Assembly: GCF_030758415.1 (NCBI RefSeq)
Contig: NZ_CP132334.1
Span: 682,001-746,000 of the forward strand
Length of the DNA: 64,000 nucleotides
Direction of reading: 5' to 3'
Source of the DNA: Parvularcula sp. IMCC14364
GTDB taxonomy: Bacteria > Pseudomonadota > Alphaproteobacteria > Caulobacterales > Parvularculaceae
A program made the position numbers and the translations under genes. Positions 9,532-17,150 of this stretch are shown one piece after another; the stretch's first letter is position 1; every line of letters begins with the position of its first letter. The notes beneath the pieces were generated by a model that had not been told where the DNA came from, searched no databases, and saw only the letters and a program-made list of their open reading frames with translations.

Positions 9532-9546
9532 ATAGCTTTAAGCTAT
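9532..9546. promoter_or_regulatory. OxyR-type operator half-site (ATAG-N7-CTAT)
   Basis: The 15 bases ATAGCTTTAAGCTAT match the known OxyR element ATAGntnnnanCTAT at every fixed position and sit inside a 17-nt inverted repeat (9531-9547). A second, weaker ATAG-N7-ATAT lies at 9579-9593. The site is between the divergent nhaA gene and the 25-aa ORF plus OxyR-like gene. Confidence 0.6.
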
Positions 9547-9680
9547 CGACGTGGCGGAGGGGTGGCGGGTGCTGATTGATAGGATTTATATATCGAAATA
9601 AATTGGTTAATTCTATTTACTTATCGCAAATTCTCTCCATCTGACAATCATCGTAACACGAAACAAAAGGAAAAAATGAA

Positions 9681-9758
9681 ATGACCACCGCATTTACCCT
9701 GTCAACAGTTGTGCTTATTGGCATAGGTTATGTGTCAGCTATTGCCATGTACTTCTGA
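9681..9758 (+). CDS. Putative 25-residue single-pass membrane peptide
   Basis: A 78-nt ORF with an AAAGGAAAAAATGAA leader upstream (the in-frame neighbour ATG at 9676 stops at once). The product is almost one transmembrane helix (core LSTVVLIGIGYVSAIAMYF). It lies downstream of the OxyR-type box and 133 bp before the OxyR-like gene. Small membrane peptides of this size are often missed, but a chance ORF cannot be excluded. Confidence 0.4.
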   Translation: MTTAFTLSTVVLIGIGYVSAIAMYF

Positions 9759-9891
9759 GAAGTCTGATGAAATGGGCGGATGCAATAAAGCATTCTGCCC
9801 GGTTTCATATTGGCGCATCTGCGCCGAAGCACTGTATGCTGCTGATAATTAACGGGCACCCGGATAACTTATCGGGTTTAGGAAAAGAACA

Positions 9892-10827
9892 ATGGCAGAA
9901 GCAGAATCTCTTACCTTGAAACAGTTACGCTACCTTCTGGCGCTGGACGAAGTGAATCACTTTCGCCGGGCAGCCGAGATATGCGGGATCAGTCAACCTT
10001 CCCTGACCACGCAAATACAGGCGATCGAAGAGGTCCTCGGTGTACATCTGGTAGAGCGCAGTCGCTCCGGGGTGAGTTTCACGCCAACCGGGCGTGAAGT
10101 GGCTGTCAGGGCACGTCGCATTATGGATGAAGTACAGAACCTGGTGGATTTCACAGCCGGGGCGCAGCGCGGCCTTGTTGGCACCATACGTCTGGGGTCG
10201 AAAGCGACGCTTGGTCCTTACCTGCTGCCACATGTGGTCGCGCGCCTTCACAAGCAGTATCCTGATCTTAACCTGTATGTCCGCGAAAGCACACCGCGCG
10301 AACTGGAATATGAACTGACGCGTGGTATTCATGATCTGATCCTGGCACAGCTACCTGTGACCGGCGCTGAGCTTGTCACTGAACGATTATTCCGTGAGCC
10401 GCTTTATCTTGCCCTGGCAGCAGATCACCCTCTTGCAGAGCATGATGTGCTCAACCCCGGGGATTTGAAGGGGTTGGAGGTTCTCTCCCTCAATCCGCAA
10501 TTCCACCTTCACCAACAGATCATCGATCTGTGCAAGGATTTCGGGGCCGTGCCTGTGCGTGATTATGAAGGGACCAGCCTTGATGCATTGCGGTTGATGG
10601 TTGGTATGGGTATGGGCGCTGCTTTCCTGCCAGCGCTTTATGCGCGTTCGGAGATTCCAAACCGTGGTGAGGTTGTGGTGAAGCGGATCAAAGGCAAGGT
10701 CATAAACCGGTCTGTGGGGCTGGTATGGCGCAAAAGTGCCGGCAAGGCGGAAACCTATCGTATGATTGCGCAGGTTATCCGTGATGTGATCGGCAAGAAG
10801 TTTGACGACATTATTGTCGAAGGCTGA
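9892..10827 (+). CDS. oxyR: OxyR-like LysR-family regulator lacking the peroxidatic cysteine
   Basis: A 311-residue LysR-type regulator: N-terminal winged helix (LKQLRYLLALDEVNHFRRAAEICGISQPSLTTQI... residues 9-45) and a periplasmic-binding-fold effector domain. It aligns with E. coli OxyR through the C-terminal half, including the LPALY, GLVWR and GKKFDDII ends. At the position of OxyR Cys199, the peroxide-reactive residue, it has His205, while the partner equivalent to Cys208 is kept as Cys214 at the same 9-residue spacing. Classical H2O2 sensing through a C199-C208 disulfide is therefore not possible in this form. It may sense another signal or bind DNA constitutively. The 'oxyR' name reflects homology only. 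Confidence 0.85.
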   Translation: MAEAESLTLKQLRYLLALDEVNHFRRAAEICGISQPSLTTQIQAIEEVLGVHLVERSRSGVSFTPTGREVAVRARRIMDEVQNLVDFTAGAQRGLVGTIRLGSKATLGPYLLPHVVARLHKQYPDLNLYVRESTPRELEYELTRGIHDLILAQLPVTGAELVTERLFREPLYLALAADHPLAEHDVLNPGDLKGLEVLSLNPQFHLHQQIIDLCKDFGAVPVRDYEGTSLDALRLMVGMGMGAAFLPALYARSEIPNRGEVVVKRIKGKVINRSVGLVWRKSAGKAETYRMIAQVIRDVIGKKFDDIIVEG

Positions 10828-10966
10828 TTTATTTCAGCACCGTGATAATCAGCTCTGATAGTTTTTTTCAATCCTGATACTGCGTCGCGCAGCATTGTCT
10901 CTTACGGTTAAAGTACCAATATCTCTGTAAAGCCGGCAATGTGCTGGCCGGTACAAGGGAAACACA

Positions 10967-11680
10967 ATGGAACAGTTCAGAACAATGATCAATCAGGCTA
11001 TGACTAACGGTGCAGCTCCTCAACAAGGTGCCCCCGGACAATCTGCACAGGGGGCAGGATTGTCGCTGGATTCATTCCTGACCGGCAAGGGTGGTTTGGC
11101 GACAGGTGCGGCCGCAGGTGGGTTGGTCGGTTTGCTGCTTGGTGGCAAGAAGGGCCGCAAAATGGCAGGCTCTGCCGTTAAGCTGGGCGGTGTCGCGCTT
11201 GTTGGTGGTCTTGCCTACAAGGCATTTCGCGACTGGCAGCAACAGAAAGCGCAAACCGCAGTGACGCCAGCAGAGCCTGTCGCCCGCGAGACATTCCTGC
11301 CAACTGGGCAAGGTGAGCAGGAGACTTTATCACGAACAATCATCCGGGCAATGATTAGTGCTGCGCAGGCGGACGGGCATATTGATGAAGCGGAGCGCGA
11401 GCGCATTCTGGGTCAGGCAGAGGCTGTTGGCCTTGATACGTACGATCAGGGTTTCATCGCGCGCGAGCTGGCAAGGCCGGCTTCCATGGATGACCTTGTT
11501 GCAGAGGCCAGGTCACCGGAGATTGCGACAGAAATCTACATGGCAGCGCTTCTTGCTGTGGACGCGGAAGGCGATACCGAGAGAGCTTGGCTGCATCTTC
11601 TGAAAACGCGCCTTCGGCTTGATGACGACCTTGTGACCCAGATTCATGCGGCTGCCGACCAGCAGCTTGCAGCGGCATAA
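10967..11680 (+). CDS. DUF533 (YebE-like) protein with TerB-like domain
   Basis: A 237-residue protein with a glycine-rich hydrophobic segment (GGLATGAAAGGLVGLLLGG, about residues 43-62) and a conserved C-terminal acidic helical domain beginning IIRAMISAAQADGHIDEAE, the pattern of DUF533 and TerB-like proteins. Such proteins are inner-membrane associated; E. coli YebE is linked to envelope stress, but no biochemical activity is known. CAAGGGAAACAC precedes the start. A 47-residue membrane protein follows after 20 bases and is probably cotranscribed. Confidence 0.85.
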   Translation: MEQFRTMINQAMTNGAAPQQGAPGQSAQGAGLSLDSFLTGKGGLATGAAAGGLVGLLLGGKKGRKMAGSAVKLGGVALVGGLAYKAFRDWQQQKAQTAVTPAEPVARETFLPTGQGEQETLSRTIIRAMISAAQADGHIDEAERERILGQAEAVGLDTYDQGFIARELARPASMDDLVAEARSPEIATEIYMAALLAVDAEGDTERAWLHLLKTRLRLDDDLVTQIHAAADQQLAAA

Positions 11681-11700
11681 AGATTAGGATGGAGTTGAAC

Positions 11701-11844
11701 ATGGTTTTGGGTGTCTTACTTTCCATCGCAGTCATTTTGTGGGCCGTTTCGTGGGTTGCCAGGCGGTTTTTTGGCCGGGAACTTGGCCTTAATCCGGAGC
11801 CTGTGCCGGTCCGGCAGGATCTCAGGCAGCGCCGCAGGCGCTAG
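11701..11844 (+). CDS. 47-residue single-pass membrane protein
   Basis: A short ORF with an excellent ribosome-binding sequence (GGATGGAG, 7 bases before ATG). The product has one N-terminal transmembrane helix (LGVLLSIAVILWAVSWVA) and a cytoplasmic tail that is very basic (ends RQDLRQRRRR). It follows the DUF533 gene by 20 bases, which suggests cotranscription and a role beside that membrane protein. No family is recognised. The tail suggests an N-out/C-in topology. Confidence 0.6.
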   Translation: MVLGVLLSIAVILWAVSWVARRFFGRELGLNPEPVPVRQDLRQRRRR

Positions 11845-12042
11845 GTTTACGCCATGGGCGGGTATTCCCTGTCTTTGAACCGGTGCGCGTAGCTGGCACA
11901 GATTTCCCGTCCGGTGGCGGCGTCAGGCGGGTTGTGTGTTCTGCATGCAACCCTCTCGAAAAAGTGCGTAAAATCAGGTTCAGTTGCTTATATAACTGGT
12001 CTAAGTAGGAACCTGTACTTACTTCGGGGGTTCCAAAAGACG

Positions 12043-12753
12043 ATGTTCCGTTTCAGGCCAAAATTTTTCATGGCAGCTCTGGTGCTTGTTCTCACAACCA
12101 CGGCTTGCAGCACGTTGCCGGAAGACCAGTATGTCGACCCTTATGAGGGGTGGAACCGCAAGGTCTACAACCTTAATGATGATCTGGACAAGGCAGTCGT
12201 CAAACCTGTGACGCAAGTCTATGTGGCGGTCACGCCTGATCCGGTGGAAAAGGGTGTCAGCAATTTCTATGACAATCTGCTCTACCCGACAGTCGCGCTG
12301 AACCAGTTTCTGCAAGGCAAGGTTGAAGAGGGTTTTCGGGACATGACCCGTTTCACGCTCAATTCAACGCTTGGTGTTGTTGGCATTTTTGACGTTGCCA
12401 CCACTTTGGGCCTGCCCGAAGAGGAAGAAGATTTCGGTCAGACCTTTGCCAAATGGGGCGTTGGCACAGGGCCATATGTGGTCTTGCCGGTAATGGGCGG
12501 CATGACCTTGCGTGATGGCGTTGGCCGGGCCGCTTCCATGCCGGTTAATCCGGCATTCTATCTGGAGGATGCTGAGGCGAGATTCGGGCTGGGCGCAGGT
12601 GCAGCCATTGATACCAGCGCGCAGCTTCTCGAAGCGCGCGATCTCATCAAGGGCGACGGTTATCTTTTCGTGCGTGACACTTATGTTCAACGGCGCGAGT
12701 TTCTCGTGAACGATGGCAGTACGCAGGAAGAAGACCCGTTTCTGGCTGAATAA
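12043..12753 (+). CDS. mlaA: MlaA/VacJ-type outer-membrane lipoprotein
   Basis: MlaA removes phospholipid from the outer leaflet of the outer membrane for return to the inner membrane. This 236-residue protein has a lipoprotein signal with the lipobox TTAC (Cys22) and the family blocks DPYEGWNRKVYNLND, NFYDNLLYPTVALNQFLQGK, FTLNSTLGVVGIFDVA, DFGQTFAKWGVGTGPYVVLPV and RDGVGRA. The ATG at 12043 gives the correct signal peptide; the frame is open further upstream. Its stop codon overlaps the start of the MMPL gene by one base (TAATG), so translation is coupled. A MlaC homologue is convergent just beyond. MlaF, E, D and B are not nearby. Confidence 0.95.
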   Translation: MFRFRPKFFMAALVLVLTTTACSTLPEDQYVDPYEGWNRKVYNLNDDLDKAVVKPVTQVYVAVTPDPVEKGVSNFYDNLLYPTVALNQFLQGKVEEGFRDMTRFTLNSTLGVVGIFDVATTLGLPEEEEDFGQTFAKWGVGTGPYVVLPVMGGMTLRDGVGRAASMPVNPAFYLEDAEARFGLGAGAAIDTSAQLLEARDLIKGDGYLFVRDTYVQRREFLVNDGSTQEEDPFLAE

Positions 12754-15197
12754 TGAACAGTATTTTCGCACAGATCGGGCGTTTCTGGTTTGCAGCGCCA
12801 TATATGCTGCTGGCTCTGGTTACGGCGGCGACGCTATTTGCAGGCCTGAATGCGCGCAATCTATCCTATGATGCGTCTGCCGATACGCTGGTGGCTGAAA
12901 ACGATGCAGAGCTGGCCTATTTTCTGGAAATAAGTCAGGATTTTGGGGATGGGGCCGTCGTATTTCTGACCTATGAGCCGCTTGAAGGTGATCTACTGTC
13001 CCCTGACAGCCTGGCCCAGCTTGCTGATCTGCAGGCACAGCTTGAAGCAATCAAGGGCGTCTCTGCAGTTACTTCAATTCTCGATGTGCCGCTGTTTCGC
13101 AGCCCACCAGTTGAACTTACGCAGCTCGCGACAGATTTTCGCACACTCAAGTCGCCAGATGTGGATATTGACCTTGCCAGAGACGAGCTGCGCAACAGCC
13201 CGTTATATCGCGAATTGCTGATCTCTGCCGATGGCCGGGCGACAGCGATGCGGATCGGTATCGAGCCGGATACTGAACTTGATGAACTGTGGCGAGAGCG
13301 ACAGCAACTGCGACAGGTCACGCCGCGCACCGAAGAAATCGCGCAGCGTCTGCGCGTCATTGAGCCCCAATATCAGGCGGCACGCCGTGCCTTCACAGCG
13401 GATCAGGAGCGCCTGATGAGTGACATCAGGCAGGTTCGGGAAGGCATTTCCGGTGAGGCGGTATCTTATTTTGCAGGGGTGCCGATGATCGCCTCGGATA
13501 TGATCCGTTTCGTCAAGAATGACATTCTCACATTCGGGGGGATATCGCTGTGCGTTGTCATGGTCGCGCTGTTCCTGTTTTTCAGGCGCTTGCGCTGGGT
13601 TTTCCTGCCCGTGGCGACGGCGCTTCTGGCTGTGTTATTGACAACGGGTATCCTTGGCTTCCTGCGGCAGCCCGTCACGGTGATATCCTCGAATTTTGTG
13701 TCGCTGCTGATTATTTTCTCTATCGCTTTTACTGTCCATCTGATCGTCCGCTACCGGGAGATCGGTCGCAGCGAGGAGGGGCTGACCAACAACGAGATGC
13801 TGACCCGTGCGATGCTCGATAAATTTGCGCCGTGTCTTTACACCGCGCTGACAACCATGGCGGCTTTTGCCTCACTGATGGCAAGCAACATTGTGCCTGT
13901 TATTGATCTGGGATGGATCATGTGCGTCGCCATGGCGACAGCATTTTTTATGAATTACACGTTCTTTCCGGCTGTGCTGCGGCTTTTGCCCGAGCAGCAG
14001 GTGCTGGGGTCTGGCGAGACAGCGCCGTTTCTGCCGCGGGTGATGTCGCTCATCTCAACCCGGGTGCCGCTTCTGGTCATCCTGCTGGCGCTCGGTGCGG
14101 CGGCAGCGAGCTGGTACGGGATAAACCGGCTGAGTACGGAAAGCAGGTTTGTGGACTATTTCCGCGCGTCCTCGGACATCAGTCAGGGGCTTGAATATAT
14201 CAATGAAAATCTCGGGGGCACGACCCCCATGGAGGTGATCCTCACATTCAAGCCGTTTGAGGAGGAACCGGTCGCCGACGATGATGATTTCTTCACGGAG
14301 GAGCCAGATGCCTATCCGGAGCGTTACTGGTACACGCCCGACAAGATAGCGCTCTTGCGCCAGATGCAGGAGTTTCTGGAGGAGCAGCCGGAAGTGGGCA
14401 AGATAATTTCCCTGGCAACGCTGGAGGAAGTGGCGCGTGAGTTCAACGAAGGTAATGCGCTCAACACGATCCAGCTTGCGGCGATTGTCGGGGCAGTGCC
14501 TGAAGATCTGCGCCGCGAGTTTCTGACGCCCTACAGTTCCCCGAGCGATGGCCTGATGCGCATGTCGTTGCGTATGCGCCCTGTTGAGCCGCGCCGCGCC
14601 CGTGATGACCTGATCCGGGCAATAGAAGAATATGCTGTCTCGGAAATGGGGATGGCGCCTGAAAATGTGCGTGTCACAGGGGTGACTGTGCTGTTCAACA
14701 ATATGCTGAAAACACTGTTTGCCTCGCAGCGCGCGACCATCGGGCTTGTGGTCCTCGCAACCTTTATCATGTTCCTTATCCTGCTACACTCACCCATGCT
14801 GGCTGTTGCAGGCGTTGTACCGAACCTGCTGTCAGCGGCAATCGTGCTTGGCTTCATGGGGGTGGTCGGTATCACACTGGACATGATGACCATGACCATC
14901 GCAGCGATCATCATCGGCATCGGTGTGGACAACGCGATCCATTATCTGCACCGTTACAAACAGGAGCGCAGGGCAGGGCGCACCAGACGTGAAGCGATTG
15001 AAATCAGTCACAGCAATATCGGCTCTGCTGTGTACTTCACATCAATCACGATTATTGCAGGGTTCTCCGTACTGGCACTGTCAAATTTTGTACCAACCAT
15101 TTATTTTGGTGTACTGACAGCCATGGCAATGGGCTTGTCCCTGATGGTGAACCTGATCGTTCTGCCGAGCCTGTTAATGGTTTTTGGCCGGGACTAG
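12753..15197 (+). CDS. MMPL/RND-family transporter coupled to MlaA
   Basis: An 814-residue RND-superfamily protein of the MMPL (HpnN-like) type. It has the duplicated layout: an N-terminal helix (residues 10-30), a large periplasmic loop, a five- to six-helix bundle (about residues 250-425), a second periplasmic loop with an acidic stretch (EEEPVADDDDFF), and a second bundle from about 655 to the end, including GIGVDNAIHYLHRYKQERR, a typical conserved segment. Such proteins use the proton motive force to move lipids or hydrophobic compounds. Translational coupling to MlaA and the convergent MlaC gene argue for phospholipid or hopanoid trafficking across the envelope. The cargo is inferred, not shown. 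Confidence 0.85.
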   Translation: MNSIFAQIGRFWFAAPYMLLALVTAATLFAGLNARNLSYDASADTLVAENDAELAYFLEISQDFGDGAVVFLTYEPLEGDLLSPDSLAQLADLQAQLEAIKGVSAVTSILDVPLFRSPPVELTQLATDFRTLKSPDVDIDLARDELRNSPLYRELLISADGRATAMRIGIEPDTELDELWRERQQLRQVTPRTEEIAQRLRVIEPQYQAARRAFTADQERLMSDIRQVREGISGEAVSYFAGVPMIASDMIRFVKNDILTFGGISLCVVMVALFLFFRRLRWVFLPVATALLAVLLTTGILGFLRQPVTVISSNFVSLLIIFSIAFTVHLIVRYREIGRSEEGLTNNEMLTRAMLDKFAPCLYTALTTMAAFASLMASNIVPVIDLGWIMCVAMATAFFMNYTFFPAVLRLLPEQQVLGSGETAPFLPRVMSLISTRVPLLVILLALGAAAASWYGINRLSTESRFVDYFRASSDISQGLEYINENLGGTTPMEVILTFKPFEEEPVADDDDFFTEEPDAYPERYWYTPDKIALLRQMQEFLEEQPEVGKIISLATLEEVAREFNEGNALNTIQLAAIVGAVPEDLRREFLTPYSSPSDGLMRMSLRMRPVEPRRARDDLIRAIEEYAVSEMGMAPENVRVTGVTVLFNNMLKTLFASQRATIGLVVLATFIMFLILLHSPMLAVAGVVPNLLSAAIVLGFMGVVGITLDMMTMTIAAIIIGIGVDNAIHYLHRYKQERRAGRTRREAIEISHSNIGSAVYFTSITIIAGFSVLALSNFVPTIYFGVLTAMAMGLSLMVNLIVLPSLLMVFGRD

Positions 15198-15223
15198 GTC
15201 ACGCGGCAGGCGCATCGCCCATG

Positions 15224-15838
15224 TTATGCGCCGTCGATCACTTCCGGCCATATCTGGATGACCCGTTCCATGTCACCATTTTCAGTTTCCATGACACTGC
15301 GGAACTGGTTGCGATATGTCAGCCCCACATTGACGCCATCAATGATGATATTGCGGGCTTTCCATGTGCCTGCATCATCACGTCGCATGGAATATGAAAC
15401 TTCGTAGGACGTGCCGTCAGCTGCGGTGACATCAACAAGCACGCTTGCACTGGTGTCAGAGCGCATATTGGTCTCGCGGACCTGAATATCCCGAATTTCT
15501 GTTGCTACAAGAGCGGAGGTGTAGAGATCAACCAGGGTTGCCTTGAACAGTTCCCGAAATTGCTCGCGCTGGCTGTCGGTCGCCTGATCGCGATAGTTGC
15601 CCATAACACCTCTGGAGAAGGCCTCAAAGTCAATCACCGGGTCGAGCAGGGCAAGAAGTTCATTTTGCAGAAGCTCAGGATTGTCATCATATGTCGGGCG
15701 ATATTCTCTCAGGATCTCCAAGGCATCGCGGGACACATCCACCACGAGCTGCTCCGGGTCATTCTGGGCAAAGGCGGTGCTGGCTGGCAGCAATACCAGC
15801 AGCACAGCAAAAAAATTCAAAATCGATTTACGAGCCAT
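15224..15838 (-). CDS. mlaC: MlaC/Ttg2D-family periplasmic lipid-binding protein
   Basis: A 204-residue exported protein (signal peptide MARKSILNFFAVLLVLLPASTAFA) with the MlaC pattern: DFEAFSRGVMGNYRDQATDSQREQFRELF, the strand segments SASVLVDVTAADGTSYEVSYSM, and WKARNIIIDGVNVGLTYRNQF near the C terminus. MlaC carries a phospholipid through the periplasm between MlaA and an inner-membrane partner; HpnM of hopanoid clusters is in the same family. It converges on the MlaA-MMPL pair with a 26-bp gap, so it shares the locus but needs its own promoter. The three genes together suggest one lipid shuttle with the MMPL protein as inner-membrane partner. Confidence 0.9.
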   Translation of the reverse strand: MARKSILNFFAVLLVLLPASTAFAQNDPEQLVVDVSRDALEILREYRPTYDDNPELLQNELLALLDPVIDFEAFSRGVMGNYRDQATDSQREQFRELFKATLVDLYTSALVATEIRDIQVRETNMRSDTSASVLVDVTAADGTSYEVSYSMRRDDAGTWKARNIIIDGVNVGLTYRNQFRSVMETENGDMERVIQIWPEVIDGA

Positions 15839-15990
15839 GGCTCAACTCCATTGGTCTGCGACACTGGTCACAAGTTTCTCAGTAATTTATGTATCAAAAA
15901 GGCAGGACGCAATCCCGCCTTGTGTGTCACGCATCACATATGCGTTGTTCACGCATGGTTGCACAGCGAATAAAGTGAATGACAGTGTTC

Positions 15991-16076
15991 TGGTGCCCCT
16001 GGCCCGAATCGAACGGGCACTCCCTAAGGAACGTGATTTTGAATCACGCGCGTCTACCAATTCCGCCACAGGGGCC
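15991..16076 (-). tRNA. tRNA-Leu (anticodon CAA)
   Basis: On the minus strand the 86-nt sequence begins GGCCCCTGTGGCGG and ends with an encoded CCA. It has a 7-bp acceptor stem, the anticodon loop TTCAAAA inside a CGTGA..TCACG stem, a long class II variable arm, and the T-loop GTTCGATTC. The anticodon CAA decodes UUG. Confidence 0.96.
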
Positions 16077-16149
16077 TGCAACAGACAGCCCTTCTGATAT
16101 GTAAAAAAGCTGACGTCAAGCAGATAAGCCCCCGGTACTAATGTGCCAC

Positions 16150-16551
16150 TCAGTGGCTGAGGTCATCCAGTAAAAGCGCCAGTATCCGGCGATTGGATTT
16201 GTGGGTCAGGTCAAAAAAATCGCCAACCACCGGAATAAGGCCAATCAGAAATTCCCTGCCGATAACGCCCAGCATCCGCATGATGGTCTTTTTGCGCGCG
16301 CCAGCCTGAACGGCTTCACCGACGAGATGTAACGACACCACGGTCGTCAGGGCATCGCCCACGCCCGGTACAAGCCCCAGGATGCCATCCAGTCCAACAC
16401 CTATTTTTGTACCTGGTAGTGTGAACAGGTCATCCATCCAGCGCGCCAGTATTTTTACCCGGCGCACCGATGCCGCGCGTGAGTCACCAAACCGCACATC
16501 CGACTTCATGGATGTGCGGCTTGTGGTGGATACATTGTCCAGCGACATCAT
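16150..16551 (-). CDS. DUF4112 membrane protein
   Basis: A 133-residue protein with the DUF4112 pattern: ARWMDDLFTLPGTKIGVGLDGILGLVPGVGDALT, a hydrophobic segment, and GREFLIGLIPVVGDFFDLTHKSNRRN-like end (here KSNRRILALLL). The repeated GLVPGVGD / GLIPVVGD elements probably form two membrane-associated hairpins. Function is unknown for the family. A hemerythrin gene ends 6 bases upstream, so the two are likely cotranscribed on the minus strand. Confidence 0.88.
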   Translation of the reverse strand: MMSLDNVSTTSRTSMKSDVRFGDSRAASVRRVKILARWMDDLFTLPGTKIGVGLDGILGLVPGVGDALTTVVSLHLVGEAVQAGARKKTIMRMLGVIGREFLIGLIPVVGDFFDLTHKSNRRILALLLDDLSH

Positions 16552-16557
16552 TGCGGG

Positions 16558-17010
16558 TTATGCTGCGGCAAGATCGTCCAGCGCGGCGCGCTTTTTGGTC
16601 TCGAACTCGCGGCACATTTGCTTTTCCTGCGCTTCGGAGAACTCTTTCCGGGTTTCCGGAAACACTTCTTTTTCTTCCTCGGCAACATGGTGTTCAACGC
16701 AGTCTTTCAACTGTTTGAATTTCATGAGCCAGCCCGGCGAGGACATATCCATATCATCGATTTCACGGATCATGTCCGACAGCTCCTTGTGCTCTGCCAC
16801 GCTGTGACGGGCCTTTTTGGTAAGGTCATCTTCGCTCATCATGTCGGAGTAAAAAACCTGCTCTTCTGCCATAGCGTGTGACTCGAGCTCTGTTTTATAT
16901 TCAGTCCACAGGGCGTGGCGCTCGGACGTATCACCTTGCGTATCGACGATTTTCTCGCCAAGCTCGCGTTGATAATTGTGGTCGTCTTTCAAGCGTTCAT
17001 AAATCTTCAT
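16558..17010 (-). CDS. Hemerythrin HHE-domain protein
   Basis: A 150-residue cytoplasmic four-helix protein with histidines and acids placed as in hemerythrin-like di-iron proteins: DHNYQRELGE near the N terminus, HAMAEEQVFYSDM around residue 50, HSVAEHKELSDMI around 75, and HHVAEEEKEVFPE around 110. These ligate a di-iron site that binds oxygen or nitric oxide, or senses iron or redox state. The start at 17010 has AAAAGGA 8 bases upstream; an earlier in-frame start lacks this. It precedes the DUF4112 gene by 6 bases. Confidence 0.88.
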   Translation of the reverse strand: MKIYERLKDDHNYQRELGEKIVDTQGDTSERHALWTEYKTELESHAMAEEQVFYSDMMSEDDLTKKARHSVAEHKELSDMIREIDDMDMSSPGWLMKFKQLKDCVEHHVAEEEKEVFPETRKEFSEAQEKQMCREFETKKRAALDDLAAA

Positions 17011-17150
17011 AGTACTATCCTTTTGATTGCACACCCCACCAACGTGGCAGCGTGTATCTGGTTCCAAAAGAATATGAAGATCGCAGTCCTGTAGATTAAA
17101 TCTTTATGCAGATAAATAGAGTCAAGACCTCAAGCCTGCCGGGCGCGGGT

